The translations under genes were made by a program, and so were the position numbers. A stretch of DNA of 64,000 bases from Magnaporthiopsis rhizophila (lineage: Eukaryota; Ascomycota; Sordariomycetes; Magnaporthales; Magnaporthaceae). Of this stretch, positions 40,331-51,773 are shown one piece after another. The notes beneath the pieces are model-generated. The model was not told the DNA's origin and made no database searches. It saw nothing but the letters and a program-made list of their open reading frames with translations. The stretch is from assembly GCA_003049465.1 (NCBI GenBank), contig PYSS01000161.1, positions 1-64,000 on the forward strand, given 5' to 3'. Position 1 is the stretch's first letter; each line of letters starts with the position of its first letter.

Positions 40331-40370
40331 CTTGCTAGCTTGCTAGCTTGCGCAGCAAGCTAGCAAGCNA
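40318..40370. repeat. GCTTGCTA tandem palindrome
   Basis: Repeated TGCTAGCT units leading into the reverse-complement AGCAAGCTAGCAAGC, ending at an ambiguous base (40370). Confidence 0.75.
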
Positions 40371-40559
40371 TTCCCTAGATTTAACTGTTAATGTGTAAAT
40401 TTACGACGACGTAACTTTGCTTTTAGTTTTAGTTAGATAAATAACATTAGGATCGCCATCGGGAGTAGTCAAGGTTCCTAAGGATCCTCTCTCCTTTAAA
40501 TTAAATAAATAACTCCGAATAGCCTCCATTAATGCTTAGAAGTAGCGCAACTATTTCAT

Positions 40560-40629
40560 GCTTAGAAGTAGCGCTACGAAGTTAGCGCTACGAAGTTAGC
40601 TGTAAGCGCTACTGCTAGCGAAGCTAGCG
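40560..40629. repeat. 70-bp direct repeat, copy 2
   Basis: Same sequence as 37671-37740. The region 40380-41024 holds this, a trnM fragment (40663-40705), the dispersed repeat (40863-40918) and ACGAAGT tandem units (40985-41020); no gene. Confidence 0.85.
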
Positions 40630-40662
40630 AAGATAGCACCTACTCTTTCCTTTGTTTATATC

Positions 40663-40705
40663 TACTGTTATGAGCAATATGCTTTACCAATTAAGGTATA
40701 GCCTC
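40663..40705 (-). repeat. tRNA-Met 5'-half fragment
   Basis: 43 bases matching the 5' half of trnM (39588-39630) through the anticodon loop with about two differences; the 3' half is missing. Confidence 0.8.
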
Positions 40706-41024
40706 ACTAAATAAGCTGCTTACTTGTGAACACAACTATATAGTTACGAAGTATGCTTACATCGTAACCATAGCAAGTCTATAAAAAGCATATTCTTTAT
40801 TAAGGCTGCTTACTACGAAGTACTACTTCGTGCGAAGTACTTCGTAGAAGCAGCGCTTCTACGAAGTAGCTAACCTTTGGTTTGGTTGCTGCTATGAAAT
40901 AAGAAGCACAGCAGTACTTGCTTATTTCATAAAACCGTGCTTTTGCTACGTATTAGAAGTACGTATTATTATTAGTATTAGTAGTACGAAGTACGAAGTA
41001 CGAAGTACTTCGTACTTCGTAGGC

Positions 41025-41097
41025 AGGCGGATATAGGATTTGAACCTATATTTTTTGGTCATGAGTCAAATTTGTTAACCGTTTACAATAATCCGCA
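41025..41097 (-). tRNA. trnM(cau): tRNA-Met (anticodon CAT), second
   Basis: T-arm ATAGG/CCTAT, loop CTCATGA. The first acceptor pair is T-C, unpaired, as common in initiator tRNAs, so this is the better candidate for the initiator. Confidence 0.87.
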
Positions 41098-41098
41098 T

Positions 41099-41169
41099 TA
41101 GACTAGGCAGGAATTGAACCTGCGACTCAGCATTGAAAGAGCTATGTCTTTCCACTAGACGACTAATCC
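41099..41169 (-). tRNA. trnE(uuc): tRNA-Glu (anticodon TTC)
   Basis: Acceptor GGATTAG/CTAGTCT with two G-T pairs; loop CTTTCAA; T-arm GCAGG/CCTGC. One base from the trnM that follows. Confidence 0.9.
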
Positions 41170-41428
41170 CTAAAGTATTATTATAAAAATAATCCTTACG
41201 AAGTGTACTTCGTAGCAGTAGCGTAGTTGTAGCAAAGCATGTTTACTTAGTGCGTGCTTACTTCTGTGCGTAGTGCATAGTAGCTTTGCTACGAAGTACG
41301 TATTAGTAGTACTACTATGAAATAAGAAATAGGCATACTTATTATGAAATATGCTGCGTATTAGTATTAGTATTAGTAGTACGTATTAGAAGTACAGCAA
41401 GCCTTGCTGTATTTCGCATAAGTTAATA
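41170..41428. repeat. repeat-filled spacer between trnE and trnT
   Basis: CTTCGTA-type units, ATTAGT microsatellite and an ATGAAATAAGAA piece of the dispersed repeat; no gene seen. Confidence 0.7.
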
Positions 41429-41499
41429 AGCCCGGTGCAAGTATCGCACTTGCTTCTATTGATTACAAAACAATTGCATTACTTTTATGCTAACTAGGC
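41429..41499 (-). tRNA. trnT(ugu): tRNA-Thr (anticodon TGT)
   Basis: Acceptor GCCTAGT/ACCGGGC with one mismatch; loop TTTGTAA; T-arm GCAAG/CTTGC. First tRNA after the rnl 3' end. Confidence 0.9.
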
Positions 41500-41961
41500 C
41501 CAGGGGGCCTGGTTCCCTACGTAGTAGGGAACTAGGCTAATGAAAGATATAAAAATATTTAGTAACTTATAAAATTAGTACTTTGTTCCTAAAAATCTCT
41601 AGATTCTTACAGATAAAAGCCTATTCTCGTAATATTATATTACGTATATATAAGAAATATCTTAAGGTAAGCTTCGTGTCTATATGCTTTCAACACTTAT
41701 CTTTGACTAACTTAGCTTCCCTGCCATGCCTATGCTATCATGTTACTTAAGTGAAAGTAAAATCCCTATATAACAAATTGTTTGTTATATAATAAATTAA
41801 TATTGGGTACATAAACAACAGGTAAACCATAGGTTAATAAAATTACAAAACGTTTTCGTAGAATAACAGTCCCCATGTTCCTTTCGTACTAGATTACTCC
41901 TTATTATATTCTAATTCCCTCTAGAAGATAGAAACCATACTGTCTCACGACGTATTTACAA

Positions 41962-43248
41962 CTTGTTATCCTCAAATATAGAGTTAGTATTATTATAACT
42001 CTATATCTTTAATTAAGTTCAACACATCTCCGTGTTGTTCAGACTATTTCTTTACTACAGATAGACAGGGAGTCTCGCCAATAAAACTTAAAATATTAAA
42101 CCTACACACTAGAACATAATCATAATCATAAATAACTAATAATTATTTTTTATAAACATCCGAATAATAATAGCAAGTTGAGCTAAATTGCATTAACTCT
42201 GCTGGAATATTTTTAGAATTAAAAGAATCTATAATACCCGGCTCTGCTATACACCCTAATTTGTAATACATAGAGGGATGCATATAAGATTTTATACAAT
42301 CTCTCACTGTAGGAAGTTGAGTTCTACTGATAGTTAGCATAAACTGGTTATTTCGATCATGAGACACTTTAGTAGTTATATTCAATTTTCTACTAATAGC
42401 TAAAGCCAATAATTCAACTTCGCCTTTAGAAAAACTATTAGTATATATACGAATTATTTCATCCGGTAATTTTAAATTTCCATCCCCCATAATTAGATGG
42501 GCTAAAACTATAGGAGACATAAGTTGCTCTATATTTTTAGGAATAATTTTTATTAACCTACCGTAATCATTCAATACATAAAATAATTTATGGTAGTCTA
42601 ACAATTGCGGCAAACTTACAGTCTTAAACTTCAAAACTTCGTTATTAGTTTGAGTTTTTTTATTATATACACTTATAGAAGCTGGCCCTGTATTTGTATA
42701 AGATTCAAATAAATCATATAAATATAATAAATATGATGAATGTTTAACACCAAAACCTACAGAAAGACGAACTCCACTTGTAGGTGAAGATCTTTCTAAA
42801 TGTCCATCACTTAAAAGTAGACCTATAAGAACGTCAATTAAATACAAAGGGAATTCAGATCTACCTCGGAATTCTCTTTTATATTCTTCTAATTTATTAA
42901 GTGAATTTAAAAATCTAATCATAGTTGTTTTACTCATATATTTTAGAATTGTTTTTTATTTTTTTTTAATTTAATACCCTGCTATTGTGTAGTATTGGAT
43001 TTTATAGGCTTAATTTTAGCACCTATCCATACCTTAGTCGTTGAACGATTTTACTGCTTAACCCTAAAATGGGCTGTGCTACGCAGTAAACTTCGCTGCA
43101 GATTCTCGTACATTATTCTCATACAATATTCCTTTCATTAGGTGTAAGTAGGTCCCTGCAATTCATCCAATATGTTAAATAATAATCACTATATAAATTC
43201 AAAAATCAAAAACGTTTATGAAAGTAATAGCAATATTATAGGGCCAAC
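41962..43248 (-). mobile_element. rnl intron at the E. coli ~2585 site, group IB
   Basis: Between GAGCTGGGT and TTGTAAATACGTCG; T and G boundary rule met. R (TTCAACGACTA form) near 43035, S (ATAGTCTGAA form) near 42045. Confidence 0.87.
42143..42937 (-). CDS. LAGLIDADG_2 homing endonuclease, rnl intron ~2585
   Basis: 264 aa. LPLYLIDVLIGLLLSDGHLE is the first motif (around residue 30); second motif LMSPIVLAHLIMGDGNLKLP (around residue 135). No internal breaks. It sits in the P8 loop, between R and S of the core, and ends TCYYYSDVYKK. Confidence 0.9.
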   Translation of the reverse strand: MSKTTMIRFLNSLNKLEEYKREFRGRSEFPLYLIDVLIGLLLSDGHLERSSPTSGVRLSVGFGVKHSSYLLYLYDLFESYTNTGPASISVYNKKTQTNNEVLKFKTVSLPQLLDYHKLFYVLNDYGRLIKIIPKNIEQLMSPIVLAHLIMGDGNLKLPDEIIRIYTNSFSKGEVELLALAISRKLNITTKVSHDRNNQFMLTISRTQLPTVRDCIKSYMHPSMYYKLGCIAEPGIIDSFNSKNIPAELMQFSSTCYYYSDVYKK

Positions 43249-43385
43249 ACCCAGCTCGTGTAACTTTTTAATCGACGAACAGTCGCACCCTACATAGTTT
43301 CTGCGTCCATGAGGATAAGTTAAGCCGACATCGAGGTGCCAAACCGCGCAGTCATTTCGCACACTCTTGCGCAAATTAGCCTGTT

Positions 43386-45511
43386 CAACTTGTTATCATA
43401 ATAAATATTTCCAATTCTCACAAAATGGTTCAGACTATTTCTTCATTTTACTTACTATGTTTTAATCGCTATTTTTTTCTACTTACTATTAGTGCTTGCT
43501 TCATACGAAGTAGGCTGCTGGCTTGCTGGCTGGCTACGGCTACGCTAATGCTGTAGCCCCGGAGGGGGTTAGGGGTAGTACTTCGTAGTACTTCGTAGCA
43601 GAAATAAGCAGAAGTATGCTTATATGATTAGGTAGCAAGTATAAGCATAAATAACACTAGCGTACTTTGTAGCCCTGCTTTGCAGGGCTACGAAGTATGC
43701 TTCTACTTCGTAACAGAAGTAGACGCATACATAAAAATCTATTTAGCACTAATTCAACCTTTTACTGCAAAAGCTCCAACATGACGTTTGGATGTACTTA
43801 TTGAATACTGCACACTAGGTGAAGTGAAACCCCTGAAATTTACACATGATAAACCTTTATAAGAAGAATCTATATTTCTTAACCCTCCTTTTCATTTTAA
43901 TTTTAAAACAGATCTATCAGCTCTAAAACGTTTAGTTAATCTCCCTTTAACTTCAAATCTAATTCCACTTATATTTTTATAATTAATAGAATTAAAAATA
44001 GTATTATATATATTCGTATAATTTTTAGAGTCTATATCTGAGATTGTAACCCCGCTAGCTCCGCTATTAAAAACAACATTATGATAAAGATCTTTTAAAA
44101 TATTATCTAAACTATGCATACTTCGTAGCGAAGCGTGCTTAGCTGCAGCAACTGTTATTATCTTATTAATATTAACATCTCCAAATTTATTACTTATAGC
44201 ATCAAAATTAACAGTATTAAATATTCTAATTCTTTCCTTAATTTTATTTTCATATGGAAGTCTAGCTTTATTAAATAAAATATCCATCAAATTTAGAGGA
44301 TTAGCTTTTAAATTCCTTAACTTCGATGAGAATATTTCTGTAAAAATATCACTATTATACATAACATACTTCAAGTTTACTATATTAAATACAACTTTTT
44401 TATTATAAAATCTACTAATTAATTTACTTAATTTGTATAAGAATTTTTCTTCAAATTTATATTTATTAAGATTAAGCTTTAATTTTAATCTTCTAATAAG
44501 TATTAATTCTTTAAACAAGAAAATTTTTAAAGTTTTAGTAAATATAGTACTCACCTCTTTTTTGTTGCTTGCGCAAGCGATGGAAGTCTTCTGCGTATGC
44601 GTAGCAAGCATGTTTGCTGTGAAACGCCCATCCTGCTGATTCTTTGAATCAGCAGGGCTACAGAAAACGAAAATTTTAGTTCACTTAACTAAGTGAAGAA
44701 TATCCATAAAAAAAGACATATTTAATATCTTTAATTTTTTTAATAAAGATCTTCCTTGCTTATTATATGTATATATAGTTATAAGAGCTTTAGAATTAGT
44801 ATGTTTTATTTCAGGTTTACTAACAAAAATTTCTTTATATGATTTATTAGTATTAGGAGATTGATATTTTGACTTATTGAAAATAAAATTATGGTTAAAA
44901 TATAAATTAAAGTAATTCTTAATTATATTATAAACACTTGAATCTAAAACAGGAAAATTTTTTATTGTATTTTGATTATAAGAATATACACTATTTTTTC
45001 ATTCTTTGGATGCAGAAGGAAAATACTTAGTTTCACCTGTAGTATTAATTGATTGATTAAAAGGTATTAATTTGTATTTATTATTAATATTTCTGTTAAA
45101 AATACTAGATTTTATTTTTTTAGTATTTGTGTGTGGCATAAAATTTCCTTTTGTATTTATTTAAATTTATAAACATAGTAAAAAAAAATGTTGGGTTTTA
45201 TTAAAGGATTATTGTTAACATTACTCACCTTATAGTCGTTGAACGTACTTATCTTATTATTATTATGTTAAGATAAGCTTCGCTTCAAGTTTTCTTTAAC
45301 TTGCTATACTACTAAGTATTGTGCTTACTACTACGGAGTAGCTAACCTTTGGTTGCTGCTATGAAATAAGAAGCACAGCAGTACTTCGCTACTCCGTAGA
45401 AGTATGCATGCATAAAAGTAATTCTTGAAATTGACCCAATATATTATCAATCATTATATTATATATATAAAGCTTAAGCTATATATCTATATTAAACATT
45501 GAAGGACAAAC
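43386..45511 (-). mobile_element. rnl intron at the E. coli ~2449 site, group I, contains rps3
   Basis: Between AGGGAT and AACAGGC. P near 45425, Q near 45280, R at 45231-45242, then rps3, then S near 43430: rps3 fills the P8 loop, as known in Pezizomycotina. Both ends match the intron at 54460-55893. Confidence 0.9.
43739..45139 (-). CDS. rps3: mitochondrial ribosomal protein S3 (uS3m)
   Basis: 466 aa, very Lys/Asn-rich, encoded in the rnl intron. The C-terminal block (GRLTKRFRADRSVLKLKWKG and KRHVGAFAVKGWISAK) is the conserved S3 end; Trp is TGA at its second occurrence. Start ATG at 45139 gives MPHTNTKK. The middle contains GC-rich insertions translated in frame: a perfect 11-bp hairpin at 44632-44656, a stretch encoding MLATHTQKTSIACA, and HASLRSMHS near 44110. 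No in-frame stop, so the protein should be made despite them. Confidence 0.92.
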
Positions 45512-46526
45512 ATCCCTAGCGTAGCTTTTCCAAAAATCCAAGACCTTTCCTTTATGTGTCTCGTGATCCTATGCCCCGCTTACGCGACTGTAAGATTTGT
45601 TGTTAATCAAACAGTAAGGCAAGATTAAGCCGTTAAACCTGGTCTATATGTATATCACTTTTATTATAAATTATTATTATGCTAGTCTTTTAGTACTTCT
45701 ATGAAGTAGAGGTAGCAATAATTTATAATAACTATAATAATATTAGAATATATTCATAATATTATTAACTATACTAATTTCACAATAATTAAACTCTTAC
45801 CTAAAATATTTATATTTTATATTAAAAATAAAACAATATTACATTTGATTTTACATTAGATTAAAGGTTGCTTATTTACTAGCTTGCTTATTTCTACCCA
45901 AAGGGTCAGAAGCTGCGTACTTCGTATAACACCCATAATTAATCGTTTGTTAAATTACAAACAAAAAAATAATAAATAAATATTTATTTATTATTAAAAT
46001 AATAATAATATTAGTTTACACCTAACAACAGCTCTGTCATATTCCGTATATCTATGTCGAGCGATAGCTTGCTTATTTCTACCCAAAGGGTCAGAAGCAA
46101 CTAATTAGATGTAAATTATTTGTTGGACACACCCATTTACTCTTTGTGGGGTCTGTGCCCCGCATAAACTGTCTCCTAGCAAATGTTCCCCTCTTACAGG
46201 GTCTTATTATATACAACCCTTAAAATCAATTGTATAAACCCTAAATAAGAGCTTACGCCTATAATATAGTATCCAAATAAAGGTATTTCAATTTCATCGC
46301 ATTAATTACCTTATATTCTAAAAGTTGTCACTACTATACTCAATAATTAGTAACAGTAAAGCTGCATAGGGTCTGTCGAGATAGGTCGTTTTATTACTAA
46401 AATTTCCCCCTCTAAGAACCGTACGTGCAACTTTCATCGCATACGGCTCAAGCATTTATTTTTATTTAACTATAACTACAAATATGCCACTGATCAAGTG
46501 GACTCAAAAAAACCAACCATACTGTG

Positions 46527-47549
46527 CTACTCCTCCTCAGTCTCTGAAACGTGTGGATTATGATTAATTAGTTTTAATTTATCTGATATATTGATTATAT
46601 TAGTATCTAATAATCTATTGCTATTCATACCTAATTTGATATTTATCATTTCCTGTTTCCCTATTCCCCCTTCGGGGGGTGAGGGAGTCCGATGTGAATT
46701 TTTTTTCTTTAACTCTATTATTAATTTTCAATCTGAATAATCTAAATTCTTTGAAGTTAATAAGGGGTATTTATCAAAAAAATTAATAACTACCTCCTCT
46801 TGATTAATAATTAATCTATTAACTCTACGAGATTTTTTAGATTCATTTAAATCTTTAATATCATACTTAGGTTTTAGATATCCTACACCGAAATACTCTT
46901 TAATAGCATTCAAAACTTCCACATCGTGACTGTTTTGAGCTATCTCTAAGGTAGGATTAACACTAACGTAAGCAGAGTTTCTACTTACAATGTCGGCTAT
47001 TCTACATTGAAAACAACCTTCACCATCCACAAAGGCCTGTACTCATGCAGGATGTAAATTAAAAGATAATTTATTTAGATAGTTTCAACGCTCTTCATAA
47101 GATCTTTTTTTATTCATACTGTTTTTATAAAAAAGAATCTTATCTTTGTTCTTTCCTCCTTCCGGGCCAGCTACGCTTTTTCTAAGTAAAATAGCTTTCT
47201 TAAAACTTAAAAAATCCAAATGCTTAGAACCCACTAAAGGATATTTATCAAAATGAGGTATAATAATATCAATTAAATCAGACAATTTAGAAACGTTAAA
47301 TTTATATCCATCTGTTTCCCTATTATCAATAACTATGTTACCGCAATTAAAAAAATTTTTCAAAGCTACTAACATATTTAGTGAAGTACTTTTCTGTGTA
47401 ACTTTAAAAATTGCACTAAATTTATCCGTTTTTTCATTATAATTTATGCTAAAATTACCTTCCGCGTCTACAATCCCTGTTACTCACATAGGATCCAACT
47501 TTTCTAATCCGGAGGATACGATATTTTGAATGTTATTTGGGTTTGTCAT
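46527..47549 (-). CDS. LAGLIDADG homing endonuclease in the rnl group II intron
   Basis: About 340 aa from ATG 47549. Motif 1 WVTGIVDAEGNFSINY (around residue 25), motif 2 VQAFVDGEGCFQCR (around residue 165). TGA is Trp in at least four places. A C6/G6-type palindrome near 46662-46685 is translated as PSPPEGGIG. Group II introns carrying LAGLIDADG genes instead of a reverse transcriptase are known from fungal rRNA genes. Confidence 0.85.
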
Positions 47550-48299
47550 GTGTCTTTTCTATATCCCGTTTTTTTTTCTTAATCTTTAAAAAGCTACGGA
47601 GCCATGCCTCTTTCTTAGCTACATTAAACAATGCGTATCACTTAAGAAAGCCGGTACCCAATCAATGCAATTTTACGTTATAGTTTAATAAACACCCGCT
47701 CTAAGTCAGCATTCTTTCGAATTAGTCAATAAACCTATTTCTATCATTACAATAGAACTTTCGCTTTTTAGAGCATCCTTTACCCCCTAATGTATATTTA
47801 ACTTCACAGTTAAACTTCCTTACACACTGTATAAGGGCACTATGGGGCTTACCTAGTTTACTTAAAAACACCTTAATTATTACTTTAGGATCCTGCTATA
47901 CGTAGGTTAATATTAGACCCATTAATAAACAAACGAGAACTTGTTTATACAATTAACAAAACTCTATTTTTAAAATTTTTCTACTGTAAAGAAATAGAGC
48001 TCTAGATCTACGCTTCTGACGCAGATTCACTTTAGTTATCCATAGTAATATAGCTCACCTCCCTTTATCAAAAAAAGGGCAAAGGCAGGATTTTGTAGGC
48101 TTCACACAAAAAAATTACTCTTAATGCATGCCACATAAGCTCAGATAACGGGTTATCTGGTGGGTTTTCACCACATTGTTTTTAAGCACTTAACTAGTCG
48201 CACTCTCGTCTATCTAGAGGTAAACAGTATCTGCCAATTCTGATTAACTAAAGGTTATCTTACCACTGTGTCATGGTTATCCGTACCCTAGTCCTAACA

Positions 48300-49900
48300 C
48301 TTAAAAAAAGGTAGGGGGTTATAGATGATCCTTCCCTCTTACGAACTAAATTTCGTTACAGAATCCGACTGTACATTTGGACAGACATCTCAGCCTAACC
48401 CCGGTGAACCAGTCTGTAGCGACATTTACAACTGCCGACGGTCTATGGTTAGGATACCGTTGACCGTTTTCACCTAATTTTTCTGTAAATTATAGAACTG
48501 TTTGGTTGTAACCTTCACTCAATTCCATTTTACTTTTTATAGGAGGCTGTATTATAAAACACAGCTATTCTTTTTACAATATTTCCTTTAATCTCCGCAT
48601 CCTTTGACTTATCTAGTAATTTACTTAAAGTTTTAATATTTACATCTACAATGTCCGCAGCTTCAAGTAAAGTTTGCTTTAAAACTACTTCATTGTTTGA
48701 CTTAATTATTTCATAAATACTACTCGAATGTTGGTGGATAATTTTCCCTGTGACTAAATCTCTTTGTCTACCGTCATTAAGATGTTCTATACAGGGGGAT
48801 GCATTAGCTAAGATATCTCTTTCTAAGCTGCTTAATAACTCTACCGTTTCAGTATTAGTAGACAGTCTATAATTATTCATAGTTAAAGATAATTTTAAAA
48901 TTAAGGTTTTAATATAATCGATCTTATGGGCACCTATATAAAGTACTTTGCATATCAATTTAAAATCCTTAAAGTCTTTATCTTTTTTAGTAATAAATAG
49001 CATACCCTCTAAATACGGCACTAAGTAGTTATTTAGAATATGTATATTTTTAATGTTAAGCAATACACTACCCTTACTATTTTTTCTGGCTTTTTGATGG
49101 TTTATCGATATAGCAGACGAGGAATCTAATTTAGCCTTAGAATATTTATCAAAGCCTAAATTATTTACTAAAAATTCTCTTATTTTTTCCAAAACAGGTA
49201 ATTGTCTTTCCGTTAATACTAAACTAAATGCGGATACAAAATCATTTCTTCATAATTGGAATGAACCTTCACCTTCAATAAGTCCTAATAATCAACTTTT
49301 AGTAACGACAATTTTATGATCATTAGGCATATTAAAATTTTTACGTTTTGTGTTCATACCATCTTTTAACTCTAGTACTTTATTTTTTAATTCTTCAGTT
49401 AAAAATCCATCTCTATCATAATAAATATTAAAAGCCTTTTTAAAGTCAAGGTAATCTAAATATTTACTAGTGTTAAGATTATACAAGTCAAAAATAGATA
49501 TCAATTTACATATATCTTCTCTTTTAGTAACAATAAATTTACATTCGTCTTTATAAGTTCTAACAATTCCAATATTTAATTTAGATTGAATATATTCTAA
49601 AGCTTCCCTATCATCTGTATGTAAACCAATACCGAACACAAAAGTAAACCTATTAACATTTCCATTAGCATCTAACTTAGCAACTATACTAAAATTGGAC
49701 TCTGCATCTGAAAATCCTACAAATCATAAATAAAAATCCAAGTTATTCAGGGAAAGATCTATACAATTGTTTTTATTTTTTATCATCATCATCATTATTT
49801 CTTATTTATAAATAGGCGCTACTTCTTACGAGCTAGTACCACTCGGCCGAGCTTATGTCGGGTTCGACGGGCCTTAGGTTATCCATCCTTAGTTAAAGAT
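48300..49900 (-). mobile_element. probable group I unit nested in the group II intron
   Basis: At 48350-48470, R (ACAGACTGG form) and S (ACAGTCGGA form) make a group I P7, the same type as cob introns 3 and 4, after the ORF at 48530-49795. Group II domain I-like sequence resumes on the upstream side (49850-50479). No rnl exon sequence is expected between. Exact borders not determined. Confidence 0.55.
48530..49795 (-). CDS. LAGLIDADG homing endonuclease with NUMOD-like tail, nested unit
   Basis: About 421 aa, starting at one of four consecutive ATG (49795-49784). Motif 1 LWFVGFSDAESNFSIVAK has Ser-Asn after DAE; motif 2 LLGLIEGEGSFQLW is normal. Tail after MNNYRLST includes a helix-turn-helix-like NUMOD1 segment (LLEAADIVDVNIKTLSKLLD). 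Confidence 0.83.
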
Positions 49901-51091
49901 TGAATAAACCGGCTTAATTAAAGACCGCCTTTACCTAACAGATTTAAACTAAAATCCTTCTATAACTGCACACTTAGGTTAACTTCCCTTCCTCCTTACG
50001 GGCCAGGATATTACTACCAGTTGAGGGCTTTTAGGTTAGTTTTGGCTAATCACACCGATAACCGATAGCTAAAAGCTCTATTTCTTTTGTCCAAGGTCGC
50101 ATGCGTTCCTGCCCCCCATCAAGTTTAAACTCCCTGAGGCCAATTACGTTCACTCTTTCATCCAATATGACTGCTATAGTATAACTTCCAAGCTTTACGC
50201 TATAACTCTCCTTTAATATAAATCTATTAAATTAAAGGTGTTACTATAATTAGCTTCACTGTTTTTTCTACCCGGTAAATTTCATACCGTGTTTTATGTT
50301 TTATATGTATCCGTATCCTTCTGATATATTAGAATACGGTACGCTTAGTTTTAATAATTAAGCCTCATAAATGTTTTATGATGCCTGGTTTATGAGGATT
50401 TTAAAAAGATCATATAAAAAGTAAATTTACAGAGTAAGATTTTCACTTACGCAGCGAGATTATTAAAATATAATCACACATAAACACTGCTATTCCAATT
50501 TCACTGAGTCAATCATAGAGACAGCTGTTGTATCGTTACACCATTCCGTTCCACAACTTTAACCCTAGTTAAAAACCTTAGGTTTAGGATGCTGTGGTTA
50601 TTCTTTAAGCTTAACTTACTTTTTATTTCTTTTAAGCGCCAATTTCTTGGTGACTAGAGCACACCTTACAGTATTAAACAATATTCAATGAATAAGCTAA
50701 CACTGAAGAAGCATCTGCTCGTTGCTCTTTTACAAATACAAACCCAATTTTATTGGCTTGTGGGTCTTTTAGGCTTGTATTTGACTTAGATCCACGATAA
50801 CCTATTTTCATTTCTTCTATCCATTCGCTTATTACTATACCTGAGTAATTACTTCAGCCACTCAAATATTTTCATATTTGGTTTAGTACGAATGGCTTTA
50901 AGGTGTTCCCGGAGTTTGCTTCTTTATTGCACAAAAGGTTAGTTTCCTAATCTAACCTTTTTATTATAAAAATTAGTATCCACACCCTCGTTAAATAACG
51001 AAGGTTACTACTAAAAAGAAATTTTCACTATAAACCATAACTTTATAGGATGCTTTGCTGCGAAGTACGAAATAGCAAAAAGCATTACAAA

Positions 51092-51718
51092 TTAAATAAA
51101 CTTTATTAAATATTTCTCTTTAAATAATTTACCATTTTCAGCATAAATCTTTATTGTTTGACCCGTAGTTTTAATCTCAGGGGCGAAAGATAAAGCAGCT
51201 TTCCTAATCGTAGGATATACTGCTGTAGTACCTGTAAGTACATTAGTAACAGACACTTGTATGCTTTTACTAACAACATGTACAGTTTCTTCGCTTCCCC
51301 ATTTACAAATAAAATCATGATAAGGTTTACCTGATTCAATGTACCTGTATAAAGTTGTTTTATTAGAAGGAGCAACGGTATTTAAAAAAGTTAAACAATC
51401 ATTAATACTATTAAAATACTTAATATAATTAACATCGTTTACAGATGTTATAATAACTTTACGAGTACTGGCACAAGCCCCCTCCTTAGTTCTTTCTTCT
51501 AATCTGTCTTTTTCTAATAGATTTAACACATCGACCATAGTCATATTACACTCTTTAGCCCCCTGAACAGGTTTATCAGTAAAGATATACTTTCCTAAAT
51601 AAACAGCACCTGTTCTAATACTCCGGTTAAATATACTATAATGTATTCTCAAATTAAATATAAAATCTTCTTGTTTATCAGATGAATATATTAACTTTGA
51701 TAAGTCTTTAGTATACAT
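51092..51718 (-). CDS. stand-alone NUMOD1-like DNA-binding protein, no nuclease domain
   Basis: 208 aa. Three repeats of a NUMOD1/IENR-type module are visible: near residues 25-50, 85-125 (SVNDVNYIKYFNSINDCLTF) and 158-205 (VTNVLTGTTAVYPTIRKAAL, ending KLFKEKYLIKFI). No GIY-YIG, LAGLIDADG or HNH motif. It follows the double GIY-YIG ORF by about 55 bases, so it may be a detached C-terminal part or a separate binding protein. Confidence 0.65.
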   Translation of the reverse strand: MYTKDLSKLIYSSDKQEDFIFNLRIHYSIFNRSIRTGAVYLGKYIFTDKPVQGAKECNMTMVDVLNLLEKDRLEERTKEGACASTRKVIITSVNDVNYIKYFNSINDCLTFLNTVAPSNKTTLYRYIESGKPYHDFICKWGSEETVHVVSKSIQVSVTNVLTGTTAVYPTIRKAALSFAPEIKTTGQTIKIYAENGKLFKEKYLIKFI

Positions 51719-51773
51719 AAATAAAGCTTTAGATCTTGACCCTTACTTATATATTATCGTATCTAGATAGTAG

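Larger units (their letters stand above)
46388..50479 (-). mobile_element. group II intron in rnl (~2050 site), with LAGLIDADG ORFs and a nested group I unit
   Basis: Starts GTGTG at 50479 and ends AC at 46388. A canonical 34-base domain V lies at 46416-46449 (starts GAGCCGT, ends ACGGTTC), followed by a domain VI-like hairpin. Exon ends join CAGTGTTTAT to GACCTATC, in line with conserved rnl sequence. No reverse transcriptase seen. About 4.1 kb. Confidence 0.82.

Noticed and set aside
42000..42060. Group II-type end for the rnl ~2585 intron
   Set aside because: R and S elements and the T/G boundary are those of a group I intron, and no domain V is present.
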